This document shows positions 35,713-44,942 of a stretch of DNA of 64,000 nt, in pieces (the stretch's first letter is position 1; each line of letters opens with the position of its first letter). This stretch comes from Dysgonomonas sp. HDW5A (GTDB lineage Bacteria > Bacteroidota > Bacteroidia > Bacteroidales > Dysgonomonadaceae): contig NZ_CP049857.1 in the NCBI RefSeq assembly GCF_011299555.1, positions 2,542,001 to 2,606,000 of the forward strand. Reading direction: 5' to 3'. A program made the position numbers and the translations under genes. The notes below the pieces were generated by a model. The model did not search any database. It had not been told where the DNA came from and was given only the letters and a program-made list of their open reading frames with translations.

Positions 35713-37020
35713 CTAACCTATTCTTATATAATTTATACCAGCAATATCTTCCTTCGAGAATACATTTCGTCCATCAATAAGTAATGGGTCTGTTGCCATG
35801 GAGCGTTTAATAGCTTCCCAACTAGCCAAACGAAATTCCTTCCATTCTGTAACATGAAATATTGTATTTGCATCTATCACGGCATCATACATATTATTTG
35901 CATATTTTACTTTATTACCCATTATTCGCTTACATTCGGGCATGGCAATGGGATCATAAACGGTTATAGAGCATCCCACATCAAGTAAACTTTTCATTAA
36001 ATTAATTGAAGGTGCCTCTCTCATGTCATCAGTTTCCGGTTTAAAAGACAATCCCCAAATTGCAACTTTTTTATCCTTAACTTTTCCGCCGAAATAATTT
36101 TGGAATTTTTTAAATAAGATGTTCTTTTGTTGTTCATTAACAGACTCTACAGCATTAAGGATTTGCATTTCAGAATCATTCAAATGTCCTATCTTTATCA
36201 AAGCCTTTACATCTTTCGGAAAGCACGATCCTCCATAACCACAGCCGGAGTAGAGAAATTTACTTCCAATACGATTATCACTTCCCATACCTTTTCGAAC
36301 CATACTCACATTCGCTCCTACCAGCTCGCATAAGTTTGCAATTTCATTCATAAAACTTATCCTTGTGGCCAACATTGAATTAGCAGCATATTTGGTCATT
36401 TCAGCAGATGCTATATCCATGAAGATAACTCGGAATGTATTCAGATGCATTGACTTGTATAGACGAGTTAAGATTTTTTTAGCCCTTTCCGACTCTATAC
36501 CGATAACAACTCTATCAGGCTTCATAAAATCGTCAATTGCGTTTCCTTCTTTTAAAAACTCTGGATTGCTGGCAACATCAAACTCAATATTTAAGTTACG
36601 TTTATCCAATTGTTCTTGAATGGTATTCTTTATCTTTATTGAAGTTCCTACCGGTACTGTGCTTTTTGTTACTACAACCAGATAGTTTTTCATATTGGCA
36701 CCAATTGCCTGGGCTACATCTATTACATATTTAAGATCAGCACTTCCGTCTTCATCCGGAGGGGTTCCTACGGCAATAAAAATTATATCTATATGATCTA
36801 TAACAGAAGCCAGGTCAGTGGAAAAATTTAGTCTCTTGGCTTCTACATTACGCTTAATCATGGCTTCTAGACCGGGTTCATAAATCGGAATGTTTCCAAG
36901 TTTTAGATTCTTTATTTTATTCTCATCAATATCAATACATGTTACATTTGCTCCGATTTCAGCAAAACAGCTTCCTGTTACTAAACCGACGTAGCCACTT
37001 CCAACGATTGCGATATTCAT
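35713..37020 (-). CDS. ugd: UDP-glucose 6-dehydrogenase
   Basis: A 435-aa enzyme oxidising UDP-glucose to UDP-glucuronate with two NAD+. It has MNIAIVGSGYVGLVTG at the N terminus, GTPPDEDGSADL, NPEFLKEGNA and the catalytic cysteine loop GCGYGGSCFPKDVKAL; the C-terminal domain has WGLSFKPETDDMREAPS. It is divergent from the UDP-glucuronate decarboxylase gene, so the pair gives UDP-xylose. Confidence 0.93.
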   Translation of the reverse strand: MNIAIVGSGYVGLVTGSCFAEIGANVTCIDIDENKIKNLKLGNIPIYEPGLEAMIKRNVEAKRLNFSTDLASVIDHIDIIFIAVGTPPDEDGSADLKYVIDVAQAIGANMKNYLVVVTKSTVPVGTSIKIKNTIQEQLDKRNLNIEFDVASNPEFLKEGNAIDDFMKPDRVVIGIESERAKKILTRLYKSMHLNTFRVIFMDIASAEMTKYAANSMLATRISFMNEIANLCELVGANVSMVRKGMGSDNRIGSKFLYSGCGYGGSCFPKDVKALIKIGHLNDSEMQILNAVESVNEQQKNILFKKFQNYFGGKVKDKKVAIWGLSFKPETDDMREAPSINLMKSLLDVGCSITVYDPIAMPECKRIMGNKVKYANNMYDAVIDANTIFHVTEWKEFRLASWEAIKRSMATDPLLIDGRNVFSKEDIAGINYIRIG

Positions 37021-37374
37021 ACGTTTTTAAATATATAATGTTATACAATAAAGTAATTTAGCTTTAGTTCGAAAAAAGGGGATTATTCTTGTAAGAATTA
37101 TAAGTTTGTGATTTTATCAACCTAAGATTGCTATTCCAAATATACAATCGTTTCACCAATAATAGATCTGAAAATTTAAAGATCGAATAATGATAACGGA
37201 TTTAATTATATTCATGTTTTTATGTAATTAGATAATAGTTACCATAAGATAGAACAATTTATGCAATAAATTGTTTATTTGTATGTTACTATTAAAATGA
37301 CCTTTAATTTATACTGCATTAGTATAGCATTGTATTAACTTTCCCACAACTCATAATTTACAAATATACACTAT
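37021..37374. other. Divergent intergenic region of ugd and UXS genes
   Basis: A 354-bp AT-rich region that must hold the promoters of both genes. No full TTTG-N19-TAnnTTTG promoter, riboswitch or repeat is obvious. Confidence 0.4.
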
Positions 37375-38310
37375 ATGAAAAAGAAGATTTTGGTTACAGG
37401 CGGAGCCGGATTCATAGGTTCGCATTTATGCAAGAAACTACTAGAATTGAATAATGAAGTAATCTGCATGGATAATTTTTTTACAGGCACAAAAGATAAT
37501 ATAGCTCAGTTGTTTGATAACCCTTCTTTTGAAGTGATGAGGCACGATGTGGTTCTACCTTACTCACTCGAAGCTGATGAGATATACAACTTGGCTTGTC
37601 CTGCATCACCTACACATTATCAGTTTGACGGTGTTCAAACTATTAAAACTTCAGTGATGGGAGCTATTAATGCACTGGATATGGCTCGCCGGACAAGGGC
37701 TAAAGTATTACAGACTTCGACTAGTGAAGTATATGGTGACCCTGCTGTGCACCCTCAAGTTGAAAGTTATTGGGGGAATGTAAATCCTATTGGTGTTCGT
37801 TCATGCTATGATGAGGGGAAACGCTGTGCCGAAACATTATTTATGGATTATCATCGGATGAATAACGTGAGAATAAAGTTAATACGTATTTTTAATACCT
37901 ATGGTCCTAATATGGATCCAGAAGATGGGCGTGTAGTATCTAACTTTATAATCCAATCTCTCAAAGGTGAGGATATCACAATATATGGAGATGGTTCCCA
38001 AACTCGCAGTTTTCAGTATATTGATGATCTGATTGATGCTATGATAAAAATGATGGCAACCAGTGATTCGTTTACAGGACCTGTTAATATAGGTAATCCA
38101 AATGAAATGTCAATGGTTGATTTGGCAAATTTGATTATTGAACTTACAAACTCAAAATCTAAAATTGTATTCAGTGATCTTCCTCTTGACGATCCAAGAA
38201 AACGTAAACCGGATATTTCATTGGCTAAGCAAGCTCTTAATTGGGAACCGAAAGTTCCTGTTCGGGAAGGACTTCTTGCAACCATTGAATATTTTAAGAA
38301 AATAATCTAA
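37375..38310 (+). CDS. UDP-glucuronate decarboxylase (UDP-xylose synthase)
   Basis: A 311-aa extended [17 protein letters not shown] binds [13 protein letters not shown] and [13 protein letters not shown] (the YxxxK pair) are diagnostic of UXS, as is [27 protein letters not shown]. It converts UDP-glucuronate to UDP-xylose. Opposite ugd, it supplies sugars for the polysaccharide genes next door. Confidence 0.9.
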   Translation: MKKKILVTGGAGFIGSHLCKKLLELNNEVICMDNFFTGTKDNIAQLFDNPSFEVMRHDVVLPYSLEADEIYNLACPASPTHYQFDGVQTIKTSVMGAINALDMARRTRAKVLQTSTSEVYGDPAVHPQVESYWGNVNPIGVRSCYDEGKRCAETLFMDYHRMNNVRIKLIRIFNTYGPNMDPEDGRVVSNFIIQSLKGEDITIYGDGSQTRSFQYIDDLIDAMIKMMATSDSFTGPVNIGNPNEMSMVDLANLIIELTNSKSKIVFSDLPLDDPRKRKPDISLAKQALNWEPKVPVREGLLATIEYFKKII

Positions 38311-38343
38311 TGCATATTGCTTAGTTTTATGTAATATATAGCA

Positions 38344-38377
38344 AAATACCTACTTTATTTATATAAAGTAGGTATTT
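38344..38377. terminator. Bidirectional terminator between UXS and receiver-kinase genes
   Basis: AAATACCTACTTTA at 38344-38357 pairs with TAAAGTAGGTATTT at 38364-38377, a 14-bp perfect stem with a 6-nt loop. It serves both converging genes. Confidence 0.85.
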
Positions 38378-38394
38378 GTCAGTAATAGATCGTT

Positions 38395-39534
38395 TTATAA
38401 TTTTAATTTTTTAGGCTGAGGTATTGGTATAAGAATATAAAATGTTGAACCAATACCTTTAATGGAATTGAAGCCGAGATGCCCTTTGTTTTTAGTAATT
38501 AATTCCTTCACGAGTAGAAGACCTAAGCCCGATCCTTCTTCTTTAGCAGTGCCATAGCTGGTATAATGAGTTTTTGGATTTAATAGTTTTTGGATTTCCT
38601 CTTCATTCATTCCACATCCAAAATCCTGGATTGCTATTCTGAAATAATCTTTCTCCTCACTAAGCGATACTACGACCTTTGAGTTTTCATAGCTGAACTT
38701 AAAAGCATTACTCATTAGATTCCGTATACAACTCTTCGTCATCTCTATATCTACGTTAACCATAGCCATAGGTATAGTATTAAACTCTACTTGTATGTTT
38801 TTTACAATCGCCACTTTCCTGAATAATTCAACTCCCCCTTTCGTGATGTCAACCAAGTCTATTTCTTGAAATATTGGAGTCATGCTCCCCGATTGATTTT
38901 TTGCCCATTTCAGTAAGTTGTCTAATAATGTGAAGAGCTCTTCGGTTATAAAGTTTGCTTCGCGAATCATTCTATATAAAGTTTCTTCTACTATGTTGTC
39001 AACCGTGTTTTCGGTCAATAAATTCATTATCATTTTTATAGTGCCAACCGGCGATCGGAGATCGTGTGCAATTACCGAATACATTCTATCTCTGGCAATA
39101 ACCGTATTGTAGAGTTCTCTGTTTTTTTCTATAATAATACTTTTAGCTACCAGCATCGATAATTGATGGTTTATTCTGGCCATTAATACATCGAAGTTAA
39201 ATGGTTTTGCCACGTAATCATCTCCACCAACTTTAAAAGATTCTATTATATCCTTAGAATCAGTAGATGTTGTTGAAAAAATTATAGGTATCCTTTTTTT
39301 ATTAGGATTTTTGCGGATGTAGCTACATATCTCAAATCCGGATATATCGGGCATTGAAATCTCTAATATAACCAAATCCGGACGCTCTTTGCGATATATT
39401 TTGATAGCTTCTTTTCCACTCTGTGATTTTAGAACTGTAAACTTTTGATCTGTCAAAACCTGCTCAAGCTCCAGAAGTTGTTCTTCAGACTCATCAACTA
39501 TCAATATCTTGTATTTTGAATTAATTACTTTCAT
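38395..39534 (-). CDS. Receiver-histidine kinase with Glu at the phospho-acceptor site
   Basis: A 379-aa soluble protein: receiver domain (about 8-125), HisKA (about 150-215) and HATPase (about 260-375). The kinase part is complete: VIAHDLRSPVG with the His, RNLMSNAFKFSY (N box), DFGCGM and GSGLGL (G boxes). The receiver has KPF, but its phospho-acceptor is Glu58 (LVILEISMP) in place of Asp, so it may be locked or sense something other than phosphate. It is the last gene of the polysaccharide operon, 6 bp after a glycosyltransferase. It may signal to the CheY-like protein at the other end of the operon. Confidence 0.85.
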   Translation of the reverse strand: MKVINSKYKILIVDESEEQLLELEQVLTDQKFTVLKSQSGKEAIKIYRKERPDLVILEISMPDISGFEICSYIRKNPNKKRIPIIFSTTSTDSKDIIESFKVGGDDYVAKPFNFDVLMARINHQLSMLVAKSIIIEKNRELYNTVIARDRMYSVIAHDLRSPVGTIKMIMNLLTENTVDNIVEETLYRMIREANFITEELFTLLDNLLKWAKNQSGSMTPIFQEIDLVDITKGGVELFRKVAIVKNIQVEFNTIPMAMVNVDIEMTKSCIRNLMSNAFKFSYENSKVVVSLSEEKDYFRIAIQDFGCGMNEEEIQKLLNPKTHYTSYGTAKEEGSGLGLLLVKELITKNKGHLGFNSIKGIGSTFYILIPIPQPKKLKL

Positions 39535-39540
39535 AATTGG

Positions 39541-40725
39541 TTATTTTTTGCGTTTTGATTTTTCCCAAGCTCCACTTTTCTTTTTGATTAAATAGGAAAC
39601 TCCTTTAAACATACTGATGTTCATAAATATAAAATAATAGGGTATAAACAGGATTTTATTCTTTATTTTTCGTTTAGATAAAAGGTATCCCCAAAATCCC
39701 AGTATATAAAATAAGGTTTGGAGTAGTAATAACAGTAAATAGAGTTCTTGCTGACTGCCTTCAGTCATTAGAACAATAAGAAGGTTTAATGGAAATAAAA
39801 GCACCAACGCAATTGGTGTTATGGTCCAACGAAGTACACGGTGTGAAACATACTGAAAAGTCAAGATTCCGTAACGGAAGATATTGAGTAATTTACGAAG
39901 CCTCCATGTTGACTGTAAGCCTCCGGCGGCAATTCGTACTTTACGCTTTTCTTCCTCCTTCATATCAGCTGACCCCGATTCAGTTGCATATGCTTTGGGG
40001 CAATACGCTATTTTGTATCCCTCAGCTGCAATTTCCATCGAAAGCATAAAGTCATCAAGCAGAGCATCGCTGGGTTGTGGCTTGAAAAGAGAAGTGCGGA
40101 TGGCATAAAGTTCGCCTGCAGCTCCTATGGTCGAGTATAGCCTCGAATCGAGAGCTTTCAATTTAGACTCGTAACGCCAGTAAAAGCCCTCGCCGCTTGA
40201 GGAAGCTGTATCTTGTGTTTCTACCGCAATACACTTTTCTCCTGCTACGCAACCTACTTTAGGATTATCAAATTTCTTTGCTATTTCTTTGATTGCCTGT
40301 TTGTTTAATAGCGTATTTGCATCTGTATAAACAGATATTGGCGATTTAACAAAAGGCATAGTCCGGTTTATGGCTTTTGTTTTTCCCCCTCGTTCGTCGA
40401 TATGATATATGTCTATATTCGAATATTCTTTTAATCGTTCCACAGTTCTATCCGTACTACCATCGGTAACCCACACAATATGTAACTTGCCTTGTGGGTA
40501 ATCGAGTTCGAGGTTATTTTTCATTTTCATGTCGATGATGTCCTCCTCATTGTAGGCTGCTATAACAAGTGTGGCTTCGGGGTAGTTGTAAGTCTCTTTT
40601 GTTTCGTTATTATATGGAAATATCAGTTCCTTTATTTTCACGAGTGCCCACAGTAAAATACCATATCCCAGATAAGTGTAGAATATAAGGAAGGCTAAAA
40701 TCCAAAACACATCGATTAGTATCAT
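39541..40725 (-). CDS. Membrane glycosyltransferase, family 2
   Basis: A 394-aa processive-type GT2 protein. An N-terminal membrane helix is followed by TLVIAAYNEEDIIDMKMKN, WVTDGSTDRTVERL, VKSPISVYTDANTLL and LDDFMLSMEIAAEGYKIAY, then about four C-terminal membrane helices. This resembles polymerising or membrane-anchored synthases. Donor and acceptor unknown. Separated by 6 bp from the receiver-kinase gene. Confidence 0.85.
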   Translation of the reverse strand: MILIDVFWILAFLIFYTYLGYGILLWALVKIKELIFPYNNETKETYNYPEATLVIAAYNEEDIIDMKMKNNLELDYPQGKLHIVWVTDGSTDRTVERLKEYSNIDIYHIDERGGKTKAINRTMPFVKSPISVYTDANTLLNKQAIKEIAKKFDNPKVGCVAGEKCIAVETQDTASSSGEGFYWRYESKLKALDSRLYSTIGAAGELYAIRTSLFKPQPSDALLDDFMLSMEIAAEGYKIAYCPKAYATESGSADMKEEEKRKVRIAAGGLQSTWRLRKLLNIFRYGILTFQYVSHRVLRWTITPIALVLLFPLNLLIVLMTEGSQQELYLLLLLLQTLFYILGFWGYLLSKRKIKNKILFIPYYFIFMNISMFKGVSYLIKKKSGAWEKSKRKK

Positions 40726-40751
40726 ATATTAATCTTTTTTTTAGAAAGTTT

Positions 40752-40769
40752 AGGTCTGAGGTTTTATTG
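40752..40769. repeat. Short palindromic element, site 2
   Basis: AGGTCTGAGGTTTTATTG, related to 29445-29464, 42878-42897 and 60244-60265. It sits in the 70-bp gap between two glycosyltransferase genes of the same operon. Confidence 0.4.
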
Positions 40770-40795
40770 TTTGTTCAAGTATAGTATTAGATTCG

Positions 40796-41641
40796 TTAGA
40801 GCATATTTGAGTCTTCGTTGGTATACTTTGTTTCTTTTGTAAAATAATTCGACAGGTTTTTAGTTGCTTTGCTGATACGTTTAACCAAACTGCTGAGGAG
40901 TGATCCGTCGGTATTTAAAGTTCCGCTAGATGTCATTATCCTTGCTTTGGGGTTTAAGATCAGTTTTACTTTACCCGATTTCTTCATTGCCAGTAATAAC
41001 GATCCGTCTTCACCTCGGCGAATATCAGTTCTGAATCCAATTTGTTTAGCCAAAGAAGTATCGAATGCAAACACCATTCCTCTTACCGATAATTCGGGTC
41101 TTTTAAAGGTCTGAATCCGGAGGTGTATATCACGTATAAACTCATATATTGTAAGTTTAAATTTCGTGTTTTTCTTATTGGGAATAAAACTCCACAACGC
41201 GAATACAGCAACCATAGACGGGTTACTAAGTTCGGATATCATGGTTCGGATATATTCCTTAGGGTATATCGAATCTGCATCTATGCATATATAGTATTTT
41301 CCTTTAGCATGATCTAAACCGCATTGACGGGCATATCCCGGTCCCGGTTTATCTTCGTAGAAATAATTTACTCCTACTGATTTGTAAACCTCCTTTGTAT
41401 TATCGGTTGAGCAATTATCAATACCTATAATTTCAATCGGATAATCATGCACGTTATCAACTAGTGACCAAATACAACTCAATAATCTGCTGCCCTCGTT
41501 ATGGGCAATAATAACAACCGAAACTAGAGGAGCATTGCTTTGCAGTCGGGTTACCTTTTCTCTTATTTTTAGTACCAGATCAGGATCAACCTCTGAAAAT
41601 GGTTTCTCAAAAACCTCTAAATATTTTGAATACCAAGTCAT
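40796..41641 (-). CDS. Glycosyltransferase family 2
   Basis: A 281-aa GT-A fold enzyme. VSVVIIAHNEGSRLLSCI begins the fold, GIDNCSTDNT binds the nucleotide sugar, and CIDADSIYP is the metal-binding DXD-like motif. It follows the GT4 gene by 4 bp, so the pair is coupled. Substrate unknown. Confidence 0.88.
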   Translation of the reverse strand: MTWYSKYLEVFEKPFSEVDPDLVLKIREKVTRLQSNAPLVSVVIIAHNEGSRLLSCIWSLVDNVHDYPIEIIGIDNCSTDNTKEVYKSVGVNYFYEDKPGPGYARQCGLDHAKGKYYICIDADSIYPKEYIRTMISELSNPSMVAVFALWSFIPNKKNTKFKLTIYEFIRDIHLRIQTFKRPELSVRGMVFAFDTSLAKQIGFRTDIRRGEDGSLLLAMKKSGKVKLILNPKARIMTSSGTLNTDGSLLSSLVKRISKATKNLSNYFTKETKYTNEDSNML

Positions 41642-41645
41642 AACA

Positions 41646-42794
41646 TTAATTTTTAGAAGTTATTAGCGACTCAAATAAGCTTTCCCATTGCTTGCCGATG
41701 GTTTCCATATCAAAACGTTTTGAACTGATGCGGGCTTGTGTTCCCATATTTTTTCTCATTTCTTCATTTTCGATCAATAAGCAAATAGACGATGCCAGTG
41801 CTTTTATATCTCCTGTTTCGACTAATAAACCGTCCGTTTCGTGTTTGATAATGTCCTTTGGTCCACAAGGGCATGCAAACGACACAGGTGGAACTCCGCA
41901 TGCCATAGCTTCGACGATAACCATACCAAAGCCTTCGAAACGAGAGCTTAGCACGAATATAGAGCTTTCGACATACTTATCTGTTATAGTTGTAACCGGT
42001 TCTTCTAAGAAGCAGCTTTTTTCGATATTTAATTTCAGAATCTGATTCATCAGAGATTCTCTGTCTCCTTCGCCATAAATAGACAACGACCACTCGGGAT
42101 GCTTTTCGTTCACCAATTTCCAGCTATCTATAAGCATATCGAACCCTTTTTGATAAGAGTAACGACCCACAGCGATCACTTTTTTATTCGTACAATCGGA
42201 AGTTGTATCGGGAAAAAAGGGTAGGGGGTTGTTTATCACCATCGTGTTTGACAGTTCGGGCCAATTGGCTTTTTCCTCCTCCGTCAACAGAACAAACCTG
42301 GAGAGCTTACTCAGATTGTCCAAAAATTGCTTGTCCCATTTCTTTTTCAGAAAGTTCTTTATCGGATTACCTCCTTCTACGAGATTTGTATGGAATGAAT
42401 AGCGAGTCACATGAAATTCTCCTATTTTCACACTACCATCGTTAATAGTATTCAGAAAATTAAGTTCCCTGCGTAATGTCGAAATAGTTATATCAGGTTT
42501 GTATTGCAGTAAAAATTGTTTGAATCTCTTTTTAAACAAATAATACTTAAATGGGTATTGGACCACCTTCAACAGGTAAGATTGATGTTTCTCAGTCCTG
42601 TCAAAACAAACGGATAAGTCAACATGGCCTACTTTGGACGAAAGTTTGTAATAAGGTTCTTTCCCGTTCTGCTCGGAAGTCAGAATAGTAATCTCATAGC
42701 CCAGATTATCCGCAAAATAATTAGCTTTAAAGGTAATTATTCGCTCCAATCCTCCCGACATATATAACGATGGTAAGTAATAGACTATTTTCAT
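41646..42794 (-). CDS. Glycosyltransferase family 4
   Basis: A 382-aa GT-B fold enzyme. MKIVYYLPSLYMSGGLERI is the N-terminal Rossmann start. AVGRYSYQKGFDMLID opens the C-terminal domain, and SRFEGFGMVIVEAMACG is the E-x7-E motif of family 4. It probably adds a hexose to the repeat unit. Confidence 0.9.
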   Translation of the reverse strand: MKIVYYLPSLYMSGGLERIITFKANYFADNLGYEITILTSEQNGKEPYYKLSSKVGHVDLSVCFDRTEKHQSYLLKVVQYPFKYYLFKKRFKQFLLQYKPDITISTLRRELNFLNTINDGSVKIGEFHVTRYSFHTNLVEGGNPIKNFLKKKWDKQFLDNLSKLSRFVLLTEEEKANWPELSNTMVINNPLPFFPDTTSDCTNKKVIAVGRYSYQKGFDMLIDSWKLVNEKHPEWSLSIYGEGDRESLMNQILKLNIEKSCFLEEPVTTITDKYVESSIFVLSSRFEGFGMVIVEAMACGVPPVSFACPCGPKDIIKHETDGLLVETGDIKALASSICLLIENEEMRKNMGTQARISSKRFDMETIGKQWESLFESLITSKN

Positions 42795-42877
42795 ATAATG
42801 CTATTTTTAAGTAGCGTTAAATATTTAATGAGACATTTTATCAACATAATTGCCTCTAGTTGTAATGCTTGCTCAAT

Positions 42878-42897
42878 CAATAAAAAGGTTTGAGACC
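42878..42897. repeat. Short palindromic element, site 3
   Basis: CAATAAAAAGGTTTGAGACC, the inverse orientation of the copy at 60244-60265 with one T/C change. It lies in the 104-bp gap within the glycosyltransferase run, just after a stop codon. Confidence 0.45.
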
Positions 42898-42898
42898 A

Positions 42899-43798
42899 TT
42901 ATTTAATGGTACAGATTATCTGATTATTATATTCTATATCACCACTGTCATCTATTTTATTTCCAGCAAAGGCCTCATTTACATATTTCGATTTTATTTT
43001 CACTTTTTTTGTTGCTTTCATCCTAAACCATTCGTACTCAATGTCTACATGCCCGGCATCTATTGCCTGATAACCAGCTTTAAAAAGATCGTACGCCAGC
43101 ACCGTAGCCGTTGGTCCAAGAGCAATAAGAAATAGTGTATCAGATTTCTGTTTCATAGCTTCCGACACAATCTCATCGTATTTATCAAAGGCATTGGTTG
43201 GCGGACAAAGAATTCGTTTTATAGACTTTGCGTTTGCAAATAAATCGTTTCCGACACCTAATCTACTTTTTTCACCTTCGATGAAAACGATGTCCCGATC
43301 GTTCCATATTTTTTTTAATAAATCGAACCAAAGACCACACTCATCTTTCGATTTAAAATCCATGTAGGGTCTTGTAATAAAGGTATTGTAATACGATTGG
43401 GGTTTTAGGTATTTATCCCATAGGTTACCATAGAGGCAAAAGTGAGTTCGCCAAAATCGGGTTGCACTGCGGGTGTAACGATTTAGGTCAGTAAAGGTAT
43501 CGGATATACAAACCAAATGCTTATCGTTTTGACTTGTTATAACTTCAATCAACTTTTTAGACAGTCGTGCATCAGCTTTCTGAAAACGGATGGGATAACC
43601 TGCTAAAACTAACATTTCTCCATCTCCAAAACGGCTTGCAGAACATTTCTCAGACTCAATTTTCTCAAGAGTCTCGACAATGGATATTACATTGGGAATA
43701 ACCTTTTGTTTGGGGTGAAAATAATATAGAAAATTATACAACTCCATAGTGAAATTGTATTGTATTTTATGTTTTAGTTGTGCAAATAGTTCTTTCAT
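42899..43798 (-). CDS. GT-D fold glycosyltransferase (DUF1792-like)
   Basis: A 299-aa protein. SASRFGDGEMLVLAGYPIRFQ is the signature of the GT-D glucosyltransferase fold (DGE motif); HLVCISDTF, IVFIEGEKSRLGVGND and TLFLIALGPTATVLAYDL follow. These enzymes are known from adhesin and teichoic/capsular glycosylation. Its presence among GT-A and GT-B enzymes suggests a decorating step on the polysaccharide. Confidence 0.82.
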   Translation of the reverse strand: MKELFAQLKHKIQYNFTMELYNFLYYFHPKQKVIPNVISIVETLEKIESEKCSASRFGDGEMLVLAGYPIRFQKADARLSKKLIEVITSQNDKHLVCISDTFTDLNRYTRSATRFWRTHFCLYGNLWDKYLKPQSYYNTFITRPYMDFKSKDECGLWFDLLKKIWNDRDIVFIEGEKSRLGVGNDLFANAKSIKRILCPPTNAFDKYDEIVSEAMKQKSDTLFLIALGPTATVLAYDLFKAGYQAIDAGHVDIEYEWFRMKATKKVKIKSKYVNEAFAGNKIDDSGDIEYNNQIICTIK

Positions 43799-43811
43799 AC
43801 TGATTTTATGT

Positions 43812-44942
43812 TTAAGGGATTACATGATATATGGCATTCACTACTTTTTGAATTTGTACTTCCCAGCTCAAAAAATGGACAGATTGCCTGATCTCGGAAG
43901 GTTTTTTTTTCACCATTCTGTAAAATTCAATCAGGCTATCTATATCTATAGGGCTTTCGTCCATCGAAGCTTTAAATACATAGGGCATTACCTCAAAATC
44001 ATCATCTATTTCAGAATATATAAAAGGAATTCCCCGTGCTGCATACTCTCTGTTTTTTAGAGCTTTAAGGTGTGTTATGTTACTTCTGTGACGGGCTAAG
44101 CTAGCTATTCCTATATCCGAATTATCGAAAAGCTTGTCGAGTTGTTCACCAAACTGTGATCCGTGAAACCTTACATATTGGCCTAAACTGTTGTTTTCGA
44201 CCATTTTTTTCAGATCTTCAATGTAGGCTGCAACCCCGTAACCAACTATGTCGTAATATACTTTATAATCTCTCTCTGTTTTGTAATAGTTGGCAAGTCC
44301 GGCGATTAGTCGGTCGAAACCATGCCAGGGGTGTATCTCCGCTACACTAATCAGATGTAATTCATGGCTTGTATCATTCACATCGCTTTTCATGCGTATT
44401 GCATTGAAATCAATGCCGTTGGAAATGTTTATAGTCTGAGTCCCGAATATTCTTTTATGATCCGAAAAAGTTACTATTGCATACAAATGCTTTGCTAACT
44501 GCTTACGAAAACACTGATCTATCATTAACTGAAATTTCATAGTTCGGGTAGCTCCTCTATATTCCTGATCATAGGGGTATGTTGGAATTTCAAGTACAAC
44601 CTTTACCTTTTTTTTCTTTAAGTGTTTGACAGCCGAAATAAGGAAAGGGTTGGCATTATGATACGATCGTATATAAACAAATTCAACTGCATTTTTTTCG
44701 ATATACTCCAAAATGGCAGAATAGTCAGTCCACTTTTTGAACTTGCCTTTCAACGAATGATCAAAACTTTCTATTACATCGTTATCTATCATTCTCCGTT
44801 GATTTCCTGCGCTGTCTATATCAATATAACACAGTTGCATGTTTACACCGCATTGCTTAAAGCCATCGACCTGATAACATATTTTTTTACTGATACCATT
44901 GTATGACTCCATTCCGTGAAATATAAGAAATAGTCCTTTCAT
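43812..44942 (-). CDS. Glycosyltransferase, GT-B fold
   Basis: A 376-aa GT-B (family 1/4-like) enzyme. FHGMESYNGISKKICYQ starts the fold; SNGIDF and SVAEIHPWHGFDRLIAGLANY mark the C-terminal domain. The usual EGFG motif is divergent (GIASLARHRSNITHLKAL). It starts at the last base of the upstream flippase stop (TAATG overlap), so translation is coupled. Confidence 0.8.
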   Translation of the reverse strand: MKGLFLIFHGMESYNGISKKICYQVDGFKQCGVNMQLCYIDIDSAGNQRRMIDNDVIESFDHSLKGKFKKWTDYSAILEYIEKNAVEFVYIRSYHNANPFLISAVKHLKKKKVKVVLEIPTYPYDQEYRGATRTMKFQLMIDQCFRKQLAKHLYAIVTFSDHKRIFGTQTINISNGIDFNAIRMKSDVNDTSHELHLISVAEIHPWHGFDRLIAGLANYYKTERDYKVYYDIVGYGVAAYIEDLKKMVENNSLGQYVRFHGSQFGEQLDKLFDNSDIGIASLARHRSNITHLKALKNREYAARGIPFIYSEIDDDFEVMPYVFKASMDESPIDIDSLIEFYRMVKKKPSEIRQSVHFLSWEVQIQKVVNAIYHVIP

